Shown here piece by piece: positions 8,353-19,186 of a stretch of 64,000 bases of DNA. The notes beneath the pieces are model-generated. The model saw nothing but the letters and a program-made list of their open reading frames with translations. It ran no database searches and was not told the origin of the DNA. The position numbers were made by a program, and so were the translations under genes. The first letter of the stretch is position 1. Each line of letters opens with the position of its first letter. Origin of the DNA: Bin87 sp965262485 (GTDB lineage: Bacteria; Chloroflexota; Dehalococcoidia; Lucifugimonadales; UBA3495); NCBI GenBank assembly GCA_965262485.1, contig OZ253540.1:1488001-1552000 (forward strand), given 5' to 3'.

Positions 8353-8952
8353 TCAACTCGGCAGTTGTAAATCCTGGCGCCGCTGATCTTTCTGTCGGTC
8401 AGATTCGAAACCGGACGGCACCGCGGCGGGGTCAGCGGCCAAAGCATCCAGATGCGAACGCCATTCCGTGAGGTCTCCGATCACCTGCCGGTGGTACATG
8501 ATACTATCGCCGTTGATGGCCATCATCTCGGCCTGTCGGGTGACCTCCAGATCAGCCATCATGTCGCCGACGCCCTGGACTGATATAAGTTCGGTGAACC
8601 CCCGGCTTGCGATGTAATCGCTAACGACGGCGAGGGGTTCGTCGTACGACACCACGTAGAAATTGATGTCTTCGTACTCAGCAGCGAGAGTGTGCAGCGT
8701 CTGTAACTCAGCGCGGCAGGTTGGTCACCAGGTGGCGAAAAAGAACAGGTGGGCGGGCCGGTCTGCCGCGTCCAGAGTTTCGGAGGACACCTGGGCGCCG
8801 TCGGCCAACTGCATTGCGAATGGCGGCACGGCATCGCCCACGTCGGAGCCGACGCCACCGGAAGCGGGGGCGCAGGCCAACGCGATACTGGCTGCGACGG
8901 CGAGAACCGCGAGCCACGGTACGATTCTGATTCTGGTGGTCGAGACGTTCAT
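8353..8952 (-). CDS. Selenocysteine-containing thioredoxin-fold lipoprotein (UxxC redoxin B)
   Basis: The frame opens at ATG 8952, meets UGA at 8727-8725 after 75 residues and continues in frame to a stop at 8355-8353, giving 199 residues with Sec76. The sequence around the UGA is FFFATW-U-PTCRAELQTL, again a thioredoxin-type active site with Sec replacing the first Cys. A signal peptide with IALAC (Cys27) suggests a lipoprotein. The linker is short, unlike redoxin A. The position of the cis-proline is QAEMMAI, without proline. It lies 40 bp upstream of redoxin A on the same strand, so the two form an operon, divergent from the DUF255 gene. A SECIS-like hairpin follows the UGA. Confidence 0.84.
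8697..8714 (-). promoter_or_regulatory. SECIS-like hairpin of redoxin B
   Basis: Sequence and fold are identical to the redoxin A element: stem GCG CUG, loop AGUUA, CAG, bulged A, CGC, with the loop 17 bases after the UGA. It lies inside a 45-bp block (8695-8739) that is identical to 7725-7769, while the flanking coding sequence has diverged. Confidence 0.75.
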
Positions 8953-9095
8953 GGTCGGCGCATGTGATTCCTGGGCATCTGGTATGCTTGCCTTTGAACG
9001 AGGCTATTTTATCAATTTGGACAGCGCCGCGCCATCATTCCGAAATACGCACTGCCGATACACGCACTCGAGTCGCTGACTCCGGAGCACTGACA

Positions 9096-11144
9096 ATGCC
9101 GAATCGATTAAGCCAAGAAACCAGCCCGTATCTGTTGCAGCACTCGGATAATCCGGTTGACTGGTATCCGTGGGGAGATGAGGCGTTGAGCCGGGCCCGC
9201 GATGAGGACCGACCCATTCTGCTGAGCATCGGCTATTCGGCTTGCCACTGGTGCCACGTTATGGAACGTGAGTCCTTTGAAAACGAGGAAATCGCCTCGC
9301 TGATGAACGAGAATTTCGTCAACATCAAAGTTGACCGGGAAGAACGGCCCGATCTGGACGCGGTGTACATGGAAGCGGTTCAAATGCTGACGGGCAGCGG
9401 TGGGTGGCCCATGACGGTGTTCCTGACCCCGGAGGGACGCCCGTATTATGGCGGAACCTACTTTCCTCCGGAAGACCGGCAGGGTATGCCCGGTTTTCCG
9501 CGGCTGTTGGCCGCTGCCAGCGAGGCATATCGCACCAACAAAGGAGAAATCGAACGGGTCACGCGGCAATTGGCCGATCAGATGGGACGCTCCGGTCAAA
9601 TGCCCCGGGGAGTTCACCCGCTGACTACGGAGGTCATGCACACGGCATATTCACAGTTGGCCACGCAGTTTGACCATTTGAACGGAGGATTTGGCAACGC
9701 GCCAAAATTCCCGCAGCCCATGACGCCGGAATTCATGCTGCGCTACGACCAGCACGGATTCAATCCGCGAGCGCTGGAGATGGTGCAGCTAACGCTGCAA
9801 AAGATGGCGTACGGCGGCATCTATGACCAGGTGGGCGGCGGGTTTCATCGTTATTCTACGGACGCCTACTGGCTGGTTCCCCACTTTGAAAAAATGCTGT
9901 ATGACAACGCATTGCTGGCACGCCTGTACCTGCACGCCTGGCAGATTACGTCAAATCCGCTTTACCGGCGCATTACCGAGGAAACCCTGGACTACGTTCT
10001 TCGTGAGATGACTGATACGGCCGGGGGGTTCTATTCGGCGCAGGACGCCGACAGTGAGGGTGTGGAGGGCAAGTTCTTCGTGTGGACGCCTGACGAATTG
10101 CGGGCGGCGTTAGGCCCGGACGCCGAGCTGGTGATGGGATATTACGGCGTAACCGACCGGGGTAATTTCGAGGGCGCCAACATCCTCAACGTACCAAAGC
10201 ATCCGGAAGACTACGCCGATGAGCGAGGGGTGAGCGAAGGCGAATTGTCGGAGGCGGTGCAGAGCGCCAGAGCGACGCTGCTTGAGCTACGGGAACGGCG
10301 GATCCATCCGCTTCTGGATGACAAGGTGCTGACCGGATGGAACGGATTGATGCTGAGATCGTTCGCCGAAGCCGGAGCCGCCCTGAATCGCGCGGAGTAC
10401 CTGGACGCAGCCCGCCGGAACGCGGCTTTTTTGCTGGACTCCATGCGGGACGAAAACGGTCGCATACTGAGAACCTGGCGCAACGGCCAGGCCAAGCTGC
10501 TGGGGTACCTGGAAGACTATGCGTGTCTGGCGGACGGGTTGCTGGCTTTGCACGAGGCGACGCTGGAATCCCGGTGGCTGCGGGAAGCCAATGAAGTCGC
10601 GAAAGGCATTATCGAACTGTTCTGGGACGATGCGGTTGGCGGGTTTTATGACACCGGCAGCGACCACGAATCACTGGTGATTCGGCCCCGGGATGTATTC
10701 GACAACGCACAGCCGTGTGGCGGTTCGGTGGCCACCGACGTGCTGCTTCGACTGGCCATAATCACCGGCAACGACGATTTCGCGACGAAAGCTGCGACAC
10801 CGATCCGCGCGTTGCAATCGTTATTGGGACGGGCGCCATCAGCCACCGGGCACTGGTTGGGCGCATTGGATTTCTACGTGTCTTTGCCGAAAGAAGTAGT
10901 TATTGTGGGCCCGGCAGATGGCGAAATTACCAGGAGCATGTTGGGGGAGGTTGGAAAGCGGTATCTACCCAACCGGGTAGTTGTGGGGGTGGGCGACCCG
11001 TCGTCTCCGCCGCTGGGCAACTCTCCGTTGCTGGAGCAGCGGGTAATGCAGGACGGAGCGCCCACGGCCTACGTTTGCCAGCATTATGTCTGCCAACTAC
11101 CGGTCACGACGGCCGAGGCGCTGGCGGCGCAACTGGACGGGTGA
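9096..11144 (+). CDS. DUF255 thioredoxin-domain protein (YyaL / SPATA20 family)
   Basis: Proteins of this family join an N-terminal thioredoxin-like DUF255 domain to a six-hairpin (alpha/alpha barrel) glycosidase-like region. Their biochemical role is not settled. The start at ATG 9096 is chosen for the upstream GGAG and because MPNRLSQETSPYL is the conserved N-terminus. The thioredoxin-like site is SACHWCHVM, with both cysteines encoded normally, followed by KVDREERPDLD and GGWPMTVFL. The 682-residue length is typical. It is transcribed away from the selenoprotein redoxin operon with only about 140 bp between them, so a shared redox context is possible but not shown. Confidence 0.92.
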   Translation: MPNRLSQETSPYLLQHSDNPVDWYPWGDEALSRARDEDRPILLSIGYSACHWCHVMERESFENEEIASLMNENFVNIKVDREERPDLDAVYMEAVQMLTGSGGWPMTVFLTPEGRPYYGGTYFPPEDRQGMPGFPRLLAAASEAYRTNKGEIERVTRQLADQMGRSGQMPRGVHPLTTEVMHTAYSQLATQFDHLNGGFGNAPKFPQPMTPEFMLRYDQHGFNPRALEMVQLTLQKMAYGGIYDQVGGGFHRYSTDAYWLVPHFEKMLYDNALLARLYLHAWQITSNPLYRRITEETLDYVLREMTDTAGGFYSAQDADSEGVEGKFFVWTPDELRAALGPDAELVMGYYGVTDRGNFEGANILNVPKHPEDYADERGVSEGELSEAVQSARATLLELRERRIHPLLDDKVLTGWNGLMLRSFAEAGAALNRAEYLDAARRNAAFLLDSMRDENGRILRTWRNGQAKLLGYLEDYACLADGLLALHEATLESRWLREANEVAKGIIELFWDDAVGGFYDTGSDHESLVIRPRDVFDNAQPCGGSVATDVLLRLAIITGNDDFATKAATPIRALQSLLGRAPSATGHWLGALDFYVSLPKEVVIVGPADGEITRSMLGEVGKRYLPNRVVVGVGDPSSPPLGNSPLLEQRVMQDGAPTAYVCQHYVCQLPVTTAEALAAQLDG

Positions 11145-11178
11145 GTGGCTGCGTCCGGTTCAGCGGGCGAGAACGCCG

Positions 11179-12102
11179 CTACTTGAACCGGGTGTCCAGG
11201 TAGGCGGCAAGGCGCTCAGCGTATTCGTCGGGGCTGGTTGCCAGGGCTGCTACGTGGCCGGCGCCGGCCACACGCCAGAGCCTGGTCCCGGGCGGGCCGG
11301 CTTCGGTAACGCGCTCACCGTGGCTTACCGGGATTCGCGTGTCGGCATCGCCATGAATGACCAGTACGGTATAGTCCAAGTGCGCCACCGCCTGTTCGGG
11401 GGCGATTGCGCCAATGTCGATGTCGTAGAGCCAATTGGCCAGCAGGGAAACCGCGGGAATGAACGCCGGAGTCGCCCATCCCGGCAATGGGGTGCTTTGG
11501 GAGGTTTCCTGGGCGATTAGCTCGGCAGCGACGGCAAAAGGGCTGTCGGCCACTACCGCCCGGATGTCCGGCTCGGCGGCGGCGGCCAGGATGGCAGTGG
11601 CCGCGCCCATCGAGAATCCGATCAGGCCGACCTGGTCCGGGGCCACTCCACGATGTTCGGTCAGGTAGTCGTAGGTCCCCCAGACATCCTGGCGCTCGAA
11701 GTAGCCTGCCGAGGTTCGCCCGTCTTGAGAGGAACCATGCCCGCGCAGGTCGAACATCACAATGTTGTACCCACGCGCCACGAGCCGGTCTGCCAGTTCC
11801 AGAGCTTGGTCTCCGGAGCGGACGCTGTTCAGGCCGTGGACGAATATCAAGTGCGGGGCGTCCGGCTCCCCTTGAAGGTACCAACCGCTCAGTCGCAACT
11901 CCATGTCCCGCGGCATAAACTCCACGTCTTCCGCAGACCGCCCATAGTTGCCGGGATGGTCCTGTTGAGCCATGCGCTCGGCGCCGGTCAGATCCTGGAC
12001 TATTAAGAAGGAGATTAGAGCGTAAAGGACGGCAATGACCAGGAAGGTTCCCAGGCTAACCCGACGTATCAATCGCACGGATAAAGCCTCCCGTAGATGC
12101 AA
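11179..12102 (-). CDS. Membrane-anchored alpha/beta hydrolase
   Basis: The 307-residue protein has one N-terminal hydrophobic segment (about residues 14-36, FLVIAVLYALISFLIV), likely a signal anchor, then an alpha/beta hydrolase domain. FVHGLNS marks the oxyanion-hole strand, GFSMGA carries the nucleophile serine, HGDADTRIPV the acidic residue and GAGHVAA the catalytic histidine. It resembles the BEM46/FrsA-like group of serine hydrolases. The substrate is unknown. It ends about 30 bp from the convergent DUF255 gene and starts 12 bp downstream of the transporter gene stop, so it probably shares that transcript. Confidence 0.88.
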   Translation of the reverse strand: MHLREALSVRLIRRVSLGTFLVIAVLYALISFLIVQDLTGAERMAQQDHPGNYGRSAEDVEFMPRDMELRLSGWYLQGEPDAPHLIFVHGLNSVRSGDQALELADRLVARGYNIVMFDLRGHGSSQDGRTSAGYFERQDVWGTYDYLTEHRGVAPDQVGLIGFSMGAATAILAAAAEPDIRAVVADSPFAVAAELIAQETSQSTPLPGWATPAFIPAVSLLANWLYDIDIGAIAPEQAVAHLDYTVLVIHGDADTRIPVSHGERVTEAGPPGTRLWRVAGAGHVAALATSPDEYAERLAAYLDTRFK

Positions 12103-12114
12103 TGTTGTTGGCCA

Positions 12115-13515
12115 TCAGGATTTTGCCGGCAGAAGGCCGGCGGCGGCGACGGTCTCGCGGTTCACGGTGTCGGGCAGGCGGTAGCGGGGCCAGAGCACAA
12201 ATCCCAGCAGCGCCAATGCGCCGGCCAGCAACGGGGCCAGGCGAATGCCCAGCGGGTTCTCCGGAGAATCTCCCAAATGCAGCACCAGGCTCAACAATAA
12301 AGGTGGCAGGGCGTAGGTTACTTTCTCGAAAAAGTTTTGCGTTGAGTAGAACATGGCTTCCCGCTGCTCCCCTCTAATCAGAGCGTCGTAGTCGGCAATG
12401 TCGGCGACCAACGCTTTGGGCAGCAAAAAGACCGCGGCCATGGGGATACCCACGGCGAAAGCCAATATCAAACCCTGTAGTACCAGATTGCCCGATACGA
12501 AGACGCCAACCAGTCCGAGCAAGGGGAACATCAGTCCGCTCAATACCAGACATACTCCATATAACCGGCGCTTGCTGACGTGGCCGAAATTAAACAGCAA
12601 CCAGATGCCGATGCCAGCGAGGACCACGCCGCCGATCATGCAGGCGGAAAGCCAGCCGGACGCGGCGCCGTCTTTTTTCTGTAGCAGAATACCGGCGGCG
12701 AAATAGGGCACCCAGCCTTGCAGAATGCCCGCGCCGCTGACGAACATGACCATCGTGGGCAGGTAACAGATGAACTGCGAATTTCGCAACGTATCCTTGA
12801 TTCCGAGCCAGAAAGATACCTGCGCCGGGGGAGTGTCGCGCGGCGCGTGTCGCCACACGGCGGCCAGGGAGATATAGCGGAATACCAGCGCCGTTACTGC
12901 GAAAATCGTGCCCGCAATCCGGAACCCATACGCATCCTTGATAAACCCGCCGAGCACCAGACCCAGCCCGGCCCCGCTTACCGCGAAAAGGAATATGAAG
13001 CTGACCAAGTTCATCCGGTCGCTGGCGGTAGGGGTCAGTTCCGGCACCAGCGCCTCCAGAGCGCCGCTGGACATGGTGTGTGCGGTGAAAAAGAGCTCCA
13101 GCATCAACACGAAGTACAGCGCATTCCACCAACTGCTGCCCTCGGCGGGTAAAAACCAGACCAGCGCCCCGAACAGGGCATAAATTGGCGTGCTGAACAG
13201 GATGAAAGGGATGCGACGCCCCCACCGGCTGCGGGTGCGGTCGCTCCACCAACCAATGAGGGGGTCGGTAAATGCGTCAATAAACCGGCCCGAAAAAATC
13301 AGCAGCCCGGCCAGCACACGGGCGTCTATATTGAACCCGATCAGCGACACATCAGGGACCCGGCTGAATCCCTCCACGGCAGGAGGAGCCAGAAAGAAGA
13401 GCACCCACTGCTGCCGGAAGTACCCGATAGCCTGTAGACCGATGTGGTCAGATGCGAAGAGCAGCTGGTTGCCAAGGGGCAAGTGTGGTTTGGTGGGCGG
13501 CGACGCAGTGGTCAT
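12115..13515 (-). CDS. GPH-type (MFS) sugar or organic-solute:cation symporter
   Basis: The 466-residue protein has about 12 hydrophobic segments and the MFS_2 / glycoside-pentoside-hexuronide signature: FIDAFTDPLIGWWSDRTRSR, with conserved Asp and Arg residues in the first half, and WGRRIPFI next to it. The start at ATG 13515 (MTTASPPTK) is preferred over a longer reading that runs into the intergenic region. It probably moves a sugar or related solute across the cytoplasmic membrane with a cation; the substrate cannot be deduced. The downstream hydrolase gene lies 12 bp away. Confidence 0.88.
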   Translation of the reverse strand: MTTASPPTKPHLPLGNQLLFASDHIGLQAIGYFRQQWVLFFLAPPAVEGFSRVPDVSLIGFNIDARVLAGLLIFSGRFIDAFTDPLIGWWSDRTRSRWGRRIPFILFSTPIYALFGALVWFLPAEGSSWWNALYFVLMLELFFTAHTMSSGALEALVPELTPTASDRMNLVSFIFLFAVSGAGLGLVLGGFIKDAYGFRIAGTIFAVTALVFRYISLAAVWRHAPRDTPPAQVSFWLGIKDTLRNSQFICYLPTMVMFVSGAGILQGWVPYFAAGILLQKKDGAASGWLSACMIGGVVLAGIGIWLLFNFGHVSKRRLYGVCLVLSGLMFPLLGLVGVFVSGNLVLQGLILAFAVGIPMAAVFLLPKALVADIADYDALIRGEQREAMFYSTQNFFEKVTYALPPLLLSLVLHLGDSPENPLGIRLAPLLAGALALLGFVLWPRYRLPDTVNRETVAAAGLLPAKS

Positions 13516-13830
13516 ATTACTCAGGTATTGGGTCGGGCGTGCAGTATCGCCGCAATGTATCACATTCGGCGATACGCTACCTGTGGAAACCGACTTGCGG
13601 GCATGGGAAGGAGTGGGCGCCTCTCCCCCCGGCCCCTCTCCCGGAGGGCGAGGGGAGCCGAATCTAACATCGATGGACAGGATGGACAGGATTTTGGGCT
13701 GGGGCAGGGGTCGGGATTGCCACGTGGTTCGACAGGCTCAGGATGAGCGGCTGCGCTCCTCGCAATGACAGGTGGGAGTTGGCGTTCCTCGCAATGACGG
13801 TAGGCCAGTTTGGTTAGACAAAGTGGGTAC

Positions 13831-13994
13831 TAGGCTCTGTTGACATTTCACGTCATTCCGGCGAAAGCCGGAATCCAGGCGCTTTGGAAAGTAGACATCG
13901 TTCACATTCAGGGTACTCTGGATTCCCGCTTTCGCGGGAATGACGAACTGGGGTTAGCGAAATCGCCTTATATCTCAAATGTCAACAGAACCTA
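13831..13994. mobile_element. 164-bp MITE-like element, second copy
   Basis: The ends are TAGGCTCTGTTGACATTT and AAATGTCAACAGAACCTA, forming an 18-bp inverted repeat with one mismatch and TA at both tips. The internal sequence matches the copy at 7194-7357 nearly base for base, including the paired palindromic cores. Equal length and sharp ends indicate transposition as a unit. It is non-coding. Confidence 0.82.
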
Positions 13995-14183
13995 GTGAGC
14001 GTTTGGCTGCTCATGCGTACCCACTTTGTCATTGCGAGCGTAGCGTGGCAATCTCGTCGCCGTAGCAACGGCGGTTCGCCGACGTGTGTTCAACCTCAAC
14101 GGGATTGCCACGTCGCTGCGCTCCTCGCAATGACAGTTGGGGGTGAGCGTTTGGCTGGGGTACCGTTGATTAGGGTTCGGATG

Positions 14184-14189
14184 TATAAT
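14184..14189 (+). promoter_or_regulatory. Putative -10 box of icd
   Basis: TATAAT about 220 bases upstream of the icd ATG. No good -35 hexamer is visible. It implies a long 5' leader containing a GATGCC/GGCATC hairpin (about 14231-14247), whose role is unknown. Confidence 0.4.
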
Positions 14190-14411
14190 TGATGCGGTTC
14201 GGCGTCTGTTGGGGCCGCAGCGTCCGGTGGGATGCCGGGCATCTTTGCCCCTCTGTCCGCGCCGCTTCGTGCCTGGAATGTACGGACTCGCCCGTATGGT
14301 GTTGTTCTGTGATGGAAAGTTCGTGTAAATTTTTCATGTCCGGGACTGTAATCAAACAATTCCTGGCGACTCGCAGCGGCCCGTGAAACTTTTTTACTTT
14401 AGGAGAAGAAT

Positions 14412-16640
<2,229 letters not shown>

Positions 16641-16719
16641 CAACGAACGGCTTGGAATCAAGGCAGGGTGCCTACGAGCCGCCAACTGACGGCCCGAGCG
16701 GAGTGACACTGCAACGAAG

Positions 16720-16745
16720 CAGGGGCGACGTATGCGTCGCCCCTG
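16720..16745 (+). terminator. Terminator-like hairpin after icd
   Basis: Perfect 11-bp inverted repeat CAGGGGCGACG / CGTCGCCCCTG with a four-base loop, 80 bases after the icd stop. The T-tract is weak (TCTATG), so rho-independent termination is plausible but not certain. Confidence 0.6.
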
Positions 16746-16796
16746 TCTATGCCTGTAAATCCCAATGTTGAAATCTTATCGGAGGCAATTTCCAAA

Positions 16797-17741
16797 ATGC
16801 GAAGCAAAGTAACCGTCGTTGGCGCCGGCAACGTGGGCGCCACCACTGCGCAGCGAATCCACCAGTTGGGCTACGCCGATGTGGTGCTGGTGGATGTGGT
16901 TGAAGACCTGCCGCAGGGCAAGGGGCTGGATATGCTGGAATCGGGCCCGGTCATCGGCTCCGACGCCATGATTACCGGGTCGAACGGCTATGAAGAAACC
17001 GCCGGCTCGGAAGTGGTGGTCATCACCGCCGGCATCGCCAGGCGGCCCGGTATGAGCCGGGACGATTTGCTGCTGACCAATATGCGTATCACCGCGGCAG
17101 TTACCGAGGAAGTAGTGCGCCATTCTCCCGATTGCATCATCCTCGCCGTCACCAACCCGCTGGACGCGATAGTGCAGAACGTCTATGAAACCGCCGGTTT
17201 CCCGCGCAGCCGGGTGTTTGGCATGGCCGGCGTTCTGGACACCGCGCGCTACCGCACCTTCATCGCCCAGGAGCTCGACGTGTCGGTGGACGACGTGCAC
17301 GCGCTGGTGTTAGGCGGCCACGGCGACGACATGGTGCCGTTGGTTCGTTATACCACCGTCGGCTGCATTCCGCTGACGGAGCTGCTGACTAAAGACCGGA
17401 TCGATTCCATCGTCCAGCGCACCCGCGACGGCGGAGGGGAAATCGTCGCGCTGCTCAAGCAGGGTTCGGCTTTCTACGCCCCGTCGGCGGCGATTACGGA
17501 AATGGTGGAAGCAATCCTGCTGGACAAGAAACGCATCCTGCCCGGCTGCGCCTATCTCGAAGGCGAGTACGGCATCAACGGGCTGTGCGTCGGCGTTCCG
17601 GTGAAAATCGGCGCCGGCGGCATGGAGCAAGTGGTGGAAATCAGCCTCACCGACGATGAGCGGGCGGCGCTGCAGAGTTCGGCGGCCTCGGTGCAGGAAT
17701 TGGTGGACGTGATGGCCAAGGCGCGGGCGGAGGCCAGATAG
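16797..17741 (+). CDS. mdh: Malate dehydrogenase (lactate-dehydrogenase-like type)
   Basis: Interconverts malate and oxaloacetate with NAD. The start at ATG 16797 follows GGAGG by 11 bases and gives the conserved opening MRSKVTVVGAGNVG (Rossmann glycine motif). The 314-residue length fits the LDH-like MDH class. Other signatures are AGIARRPGMSRDDLL (substrate-binding Arg loop), VTNPLDA and the catalytic LGGHGDDMVPL histidine. A strong hairpin terminator follows. Together with icd and sdhABE it covers part of the TCA cycle. Confidence 0.95.
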   Translation: MRSKVTVVGAGNVGATTAQRIHQLGYADVVLVDVVEDLPQGKGLDMLESGPVIGSDAMITGSNGYEETAGSEVVVITAGIARRPGMSRDDLLLTNMRITAAVTEEVVRHSPDCIILAVTNPLDAIVQNVYETAGFPRSRVFGMAGVLDTARYRTFIAQELDVSVDDVHALVLGGHGDDMVPLVRYTTVGCIPLTELLTKDRIDSIVQRTRDGGGEIVALLKQGSAFYAPSAAITEMVEAILLDKKRILPGCAYLEGEYGINGLCVGVPVKIGAGGMEQVVEISLTDDERAALQSSAASVQELVDVMAKARAEAR

Positions 17742-17769
17742 GAACCACCACTAACAATACAGTCACCAC

Positions 17770-17798
17770 CCCGCCGGGAAACCCCCGGCGGGGTTAAT
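17770..17798 (+). terminator. Rho-independent terminator after mdh
   Basis: Ten-base-pair GC stem CCCCGCCGGG / CCCGGCGGGG with a five-base loop, followed by TTAATT, about 30 bases after the mdh stop. Confidence 0.75.
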
Positions 17799-17823
17799 TC
17801 GGTAGGGCCGAAATTCACCCGTG

Positions 17824-17829
17824 TATAAT
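17824..17829 (+). promoter_or_regulatory. Putative -10 box of the aminotransferase gene
   Basis: TATAAT placed between the mdh terminator and the class III aminotransferase ATG, 50 bases upstream of it. The -35 region is not recognisable. Confidence 0.5.
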
Positions 17830-17878
17830 TGTGGGGCTTGTGACGCCAGCAGCGTCGCCCACCCGCATGGAGGCCGAT

Positions 17879-19174
17879 ATGACACAACGCAATCAGATTG
17901 AACAGGAACTGCTCGCCAAGGCGTCGCAGTATCTGCCCGGGAGCAGTACCGGCAACACCAACTACCCAGACGAACTGAAGTTTTTGGTCAGAGAGGGCAA
18001 GGGAGGCCGGGTTTGGGATGTTACCGGCAACGAATACGTTGACTGGTTGATGGGTTCCGGCCCCATGATATTGGGCCACGCGCACCCGGCGGTAAACGAG
18101 GCGGTGTTGGAAGCAGTCGGCAGGGGTTCCACATTTTTCACGACCAACGAGCAGGCGGTTCTGCTGGCTGAGGAGTTGGTGCGCGCCGTGCCGTGCGCCG
18201 AACAAGTGCGATTCACCACCAGCGGCACGGACGCCTGTTTCCAGGCGATGCGCGTGGCACGGGCTTTTACCGGGAAGGAGAAGATTCTCAAGTTTGAAGG
18301 TGGCTTCCACGGTACCAGCGACTACGCCATGATGTCGGTGTTTGCCTCTGCGTCGACGGAATTTCCGCAGGCGGAACCCAACAGCGGGGGCATACCCAGG
18401 GCGTTGAATGACCTGATGCTGATTTCCCAATTTAATGATCTGGACATGACGGCGGCCATCATAGATGCCCACAAGGACGAAATCGCCGCAGTGATCGTGG
18501 AGCCGATGCAGCGCACGCTGGCCCCCAACGCGGGTTTCCTGGCGGGTTTGCGGAAGTTGACGGCAGACGCGGGAGTGTTGCTGATTTTCGACGAGGTAGT
18601 TACGGGATTTCGGTTGGCGTACGGCGGGGCGCAGGAATTTTACGGGGTGACTCCGGATTTGTGCTCGGTGGGCAAGATTATGGGCGGAGGATACGCGCTG
18701 GCGGCGGTGATGGGCCGAGCTGACGTGATGTCGGTTTACAACCGTGCATCCGTATCGGCTGATGATTATGTTGACCAAATCGGCACACTGAACGGGAACC
18801 CTATCGCCTGTGCCGCCGGGCTGGCCACGCTGGCCCAGCTGCGGCAGGAAGGCGTTTACGACCGGCTGCGGGACGTGGGGGGTCGATTGCGCCGCGCGCT
18901 GACGGAGGCGTGCGAAGAAGAAGGATTCCAGGTCCAGAGTGTCGGTGAGGACGCTGTTTTCGACATCTATTTTGCCGACCATCCGGTGCACAATTACCGC
19001 GACGGACTGGCTGCGGATGCCGGAATGCTTGCCAAACTAAATGCCGGTTTGCTGGAGAAACGAATCATCAAGAGCTGGCCCCAGAAATTTTACCCGTCAA
19101 TCGTCCATACCGATGATGACGTGGACGAAACTATTGCCGCGATTCAAGCCGTGGCTCCGACGCTGCGAGGTTAA
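17879..19174 (+). CDS. Class III PLP aminotransferase, glutamate-1-semialdehyde aminomutase-like
   Basis: PLP-dependent fold type I enzyme of 431 residues. The start at ATG 17879 is set by GGAGG five bases upstream. Signatures are TTSGTDACFQAMRVAR (PLP phosphate region), FEGGFHG, IFDEVVTGFR (Asp on the pyridine nitrogen) and SVGKIMGGG (Schiff-base lysine). It is closest in appearance to HemL and HemL-like aminomutases. A true HemL in tetrapyrrole synthesis is possible, but no other hem genes are nearby, and HemL-like catabolic aminotransferases are common in these lineages. Two small helical proteins follow in the same direction. Confidence 0.85.
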   Translation: MTQRNQIEQELLAKASQYLPGSSTGNTNYPDELKFLVREGKGGRVWDVTGNEYVDWLMGSGPMILGHAHPAVNEAVLEAVGRGSTFFTTNEQAVLLAEELVRAVPCAEQVRFTTSGTDACFQAMRVARAFTGKEKILKFEGGFHGTSDYAMMSVFASASTEFPQAEPNSGGIPRALNDLMLISQFNDLDMTAAIIDAHKDEIAAVIVEPMQRTLAPNAGFLAGLRKLTADAGVLLIFDEVVTGFRLAYGGAQEFYGVTPDLCSVGKIMGGGYALAAVMGRADVMSVYNRASVSADDYVDQIGTLNGNPIACAAGLATLAQLRQEGVYDRLRDVGGRLRRALTEACEEEGFQVQSVGEDAVFDIYFADHPVHNYRDGLAADAGMLAKLNAGLLEKRIIKSWPQKFYPSIVHTDDDVDETIAAIQAVAPTLRG

Positions 19175-19186
19175 GGGGCGTGCATC

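Larger units (their letters stand above)
13516..14411. other. Non-coding region between the transporter and icd
   Basis: No gene is supported. From left to right there is a GC-rich CTCTCCC/GGGAG inverted repeat (about 13620-13660), a fragment with GGTTCGACAGGCTCAGGATG (about 13724-13745), a 164-bp MITE-like element, a repeat block with GTGGCAATCTCGTCG (about 14031-14140) that recurs near 57480-57590, and a TATAAT box at 14184. A leader of about 220 bases then precedes icd. Confidence 0.7.

Noticed and set aside
8353..8655. Separate 100-residue gene starting at 8655
   Set aside because: It is the C-terminal half of redoxin B in the same frame, split only by the UGA at 8727-8725.
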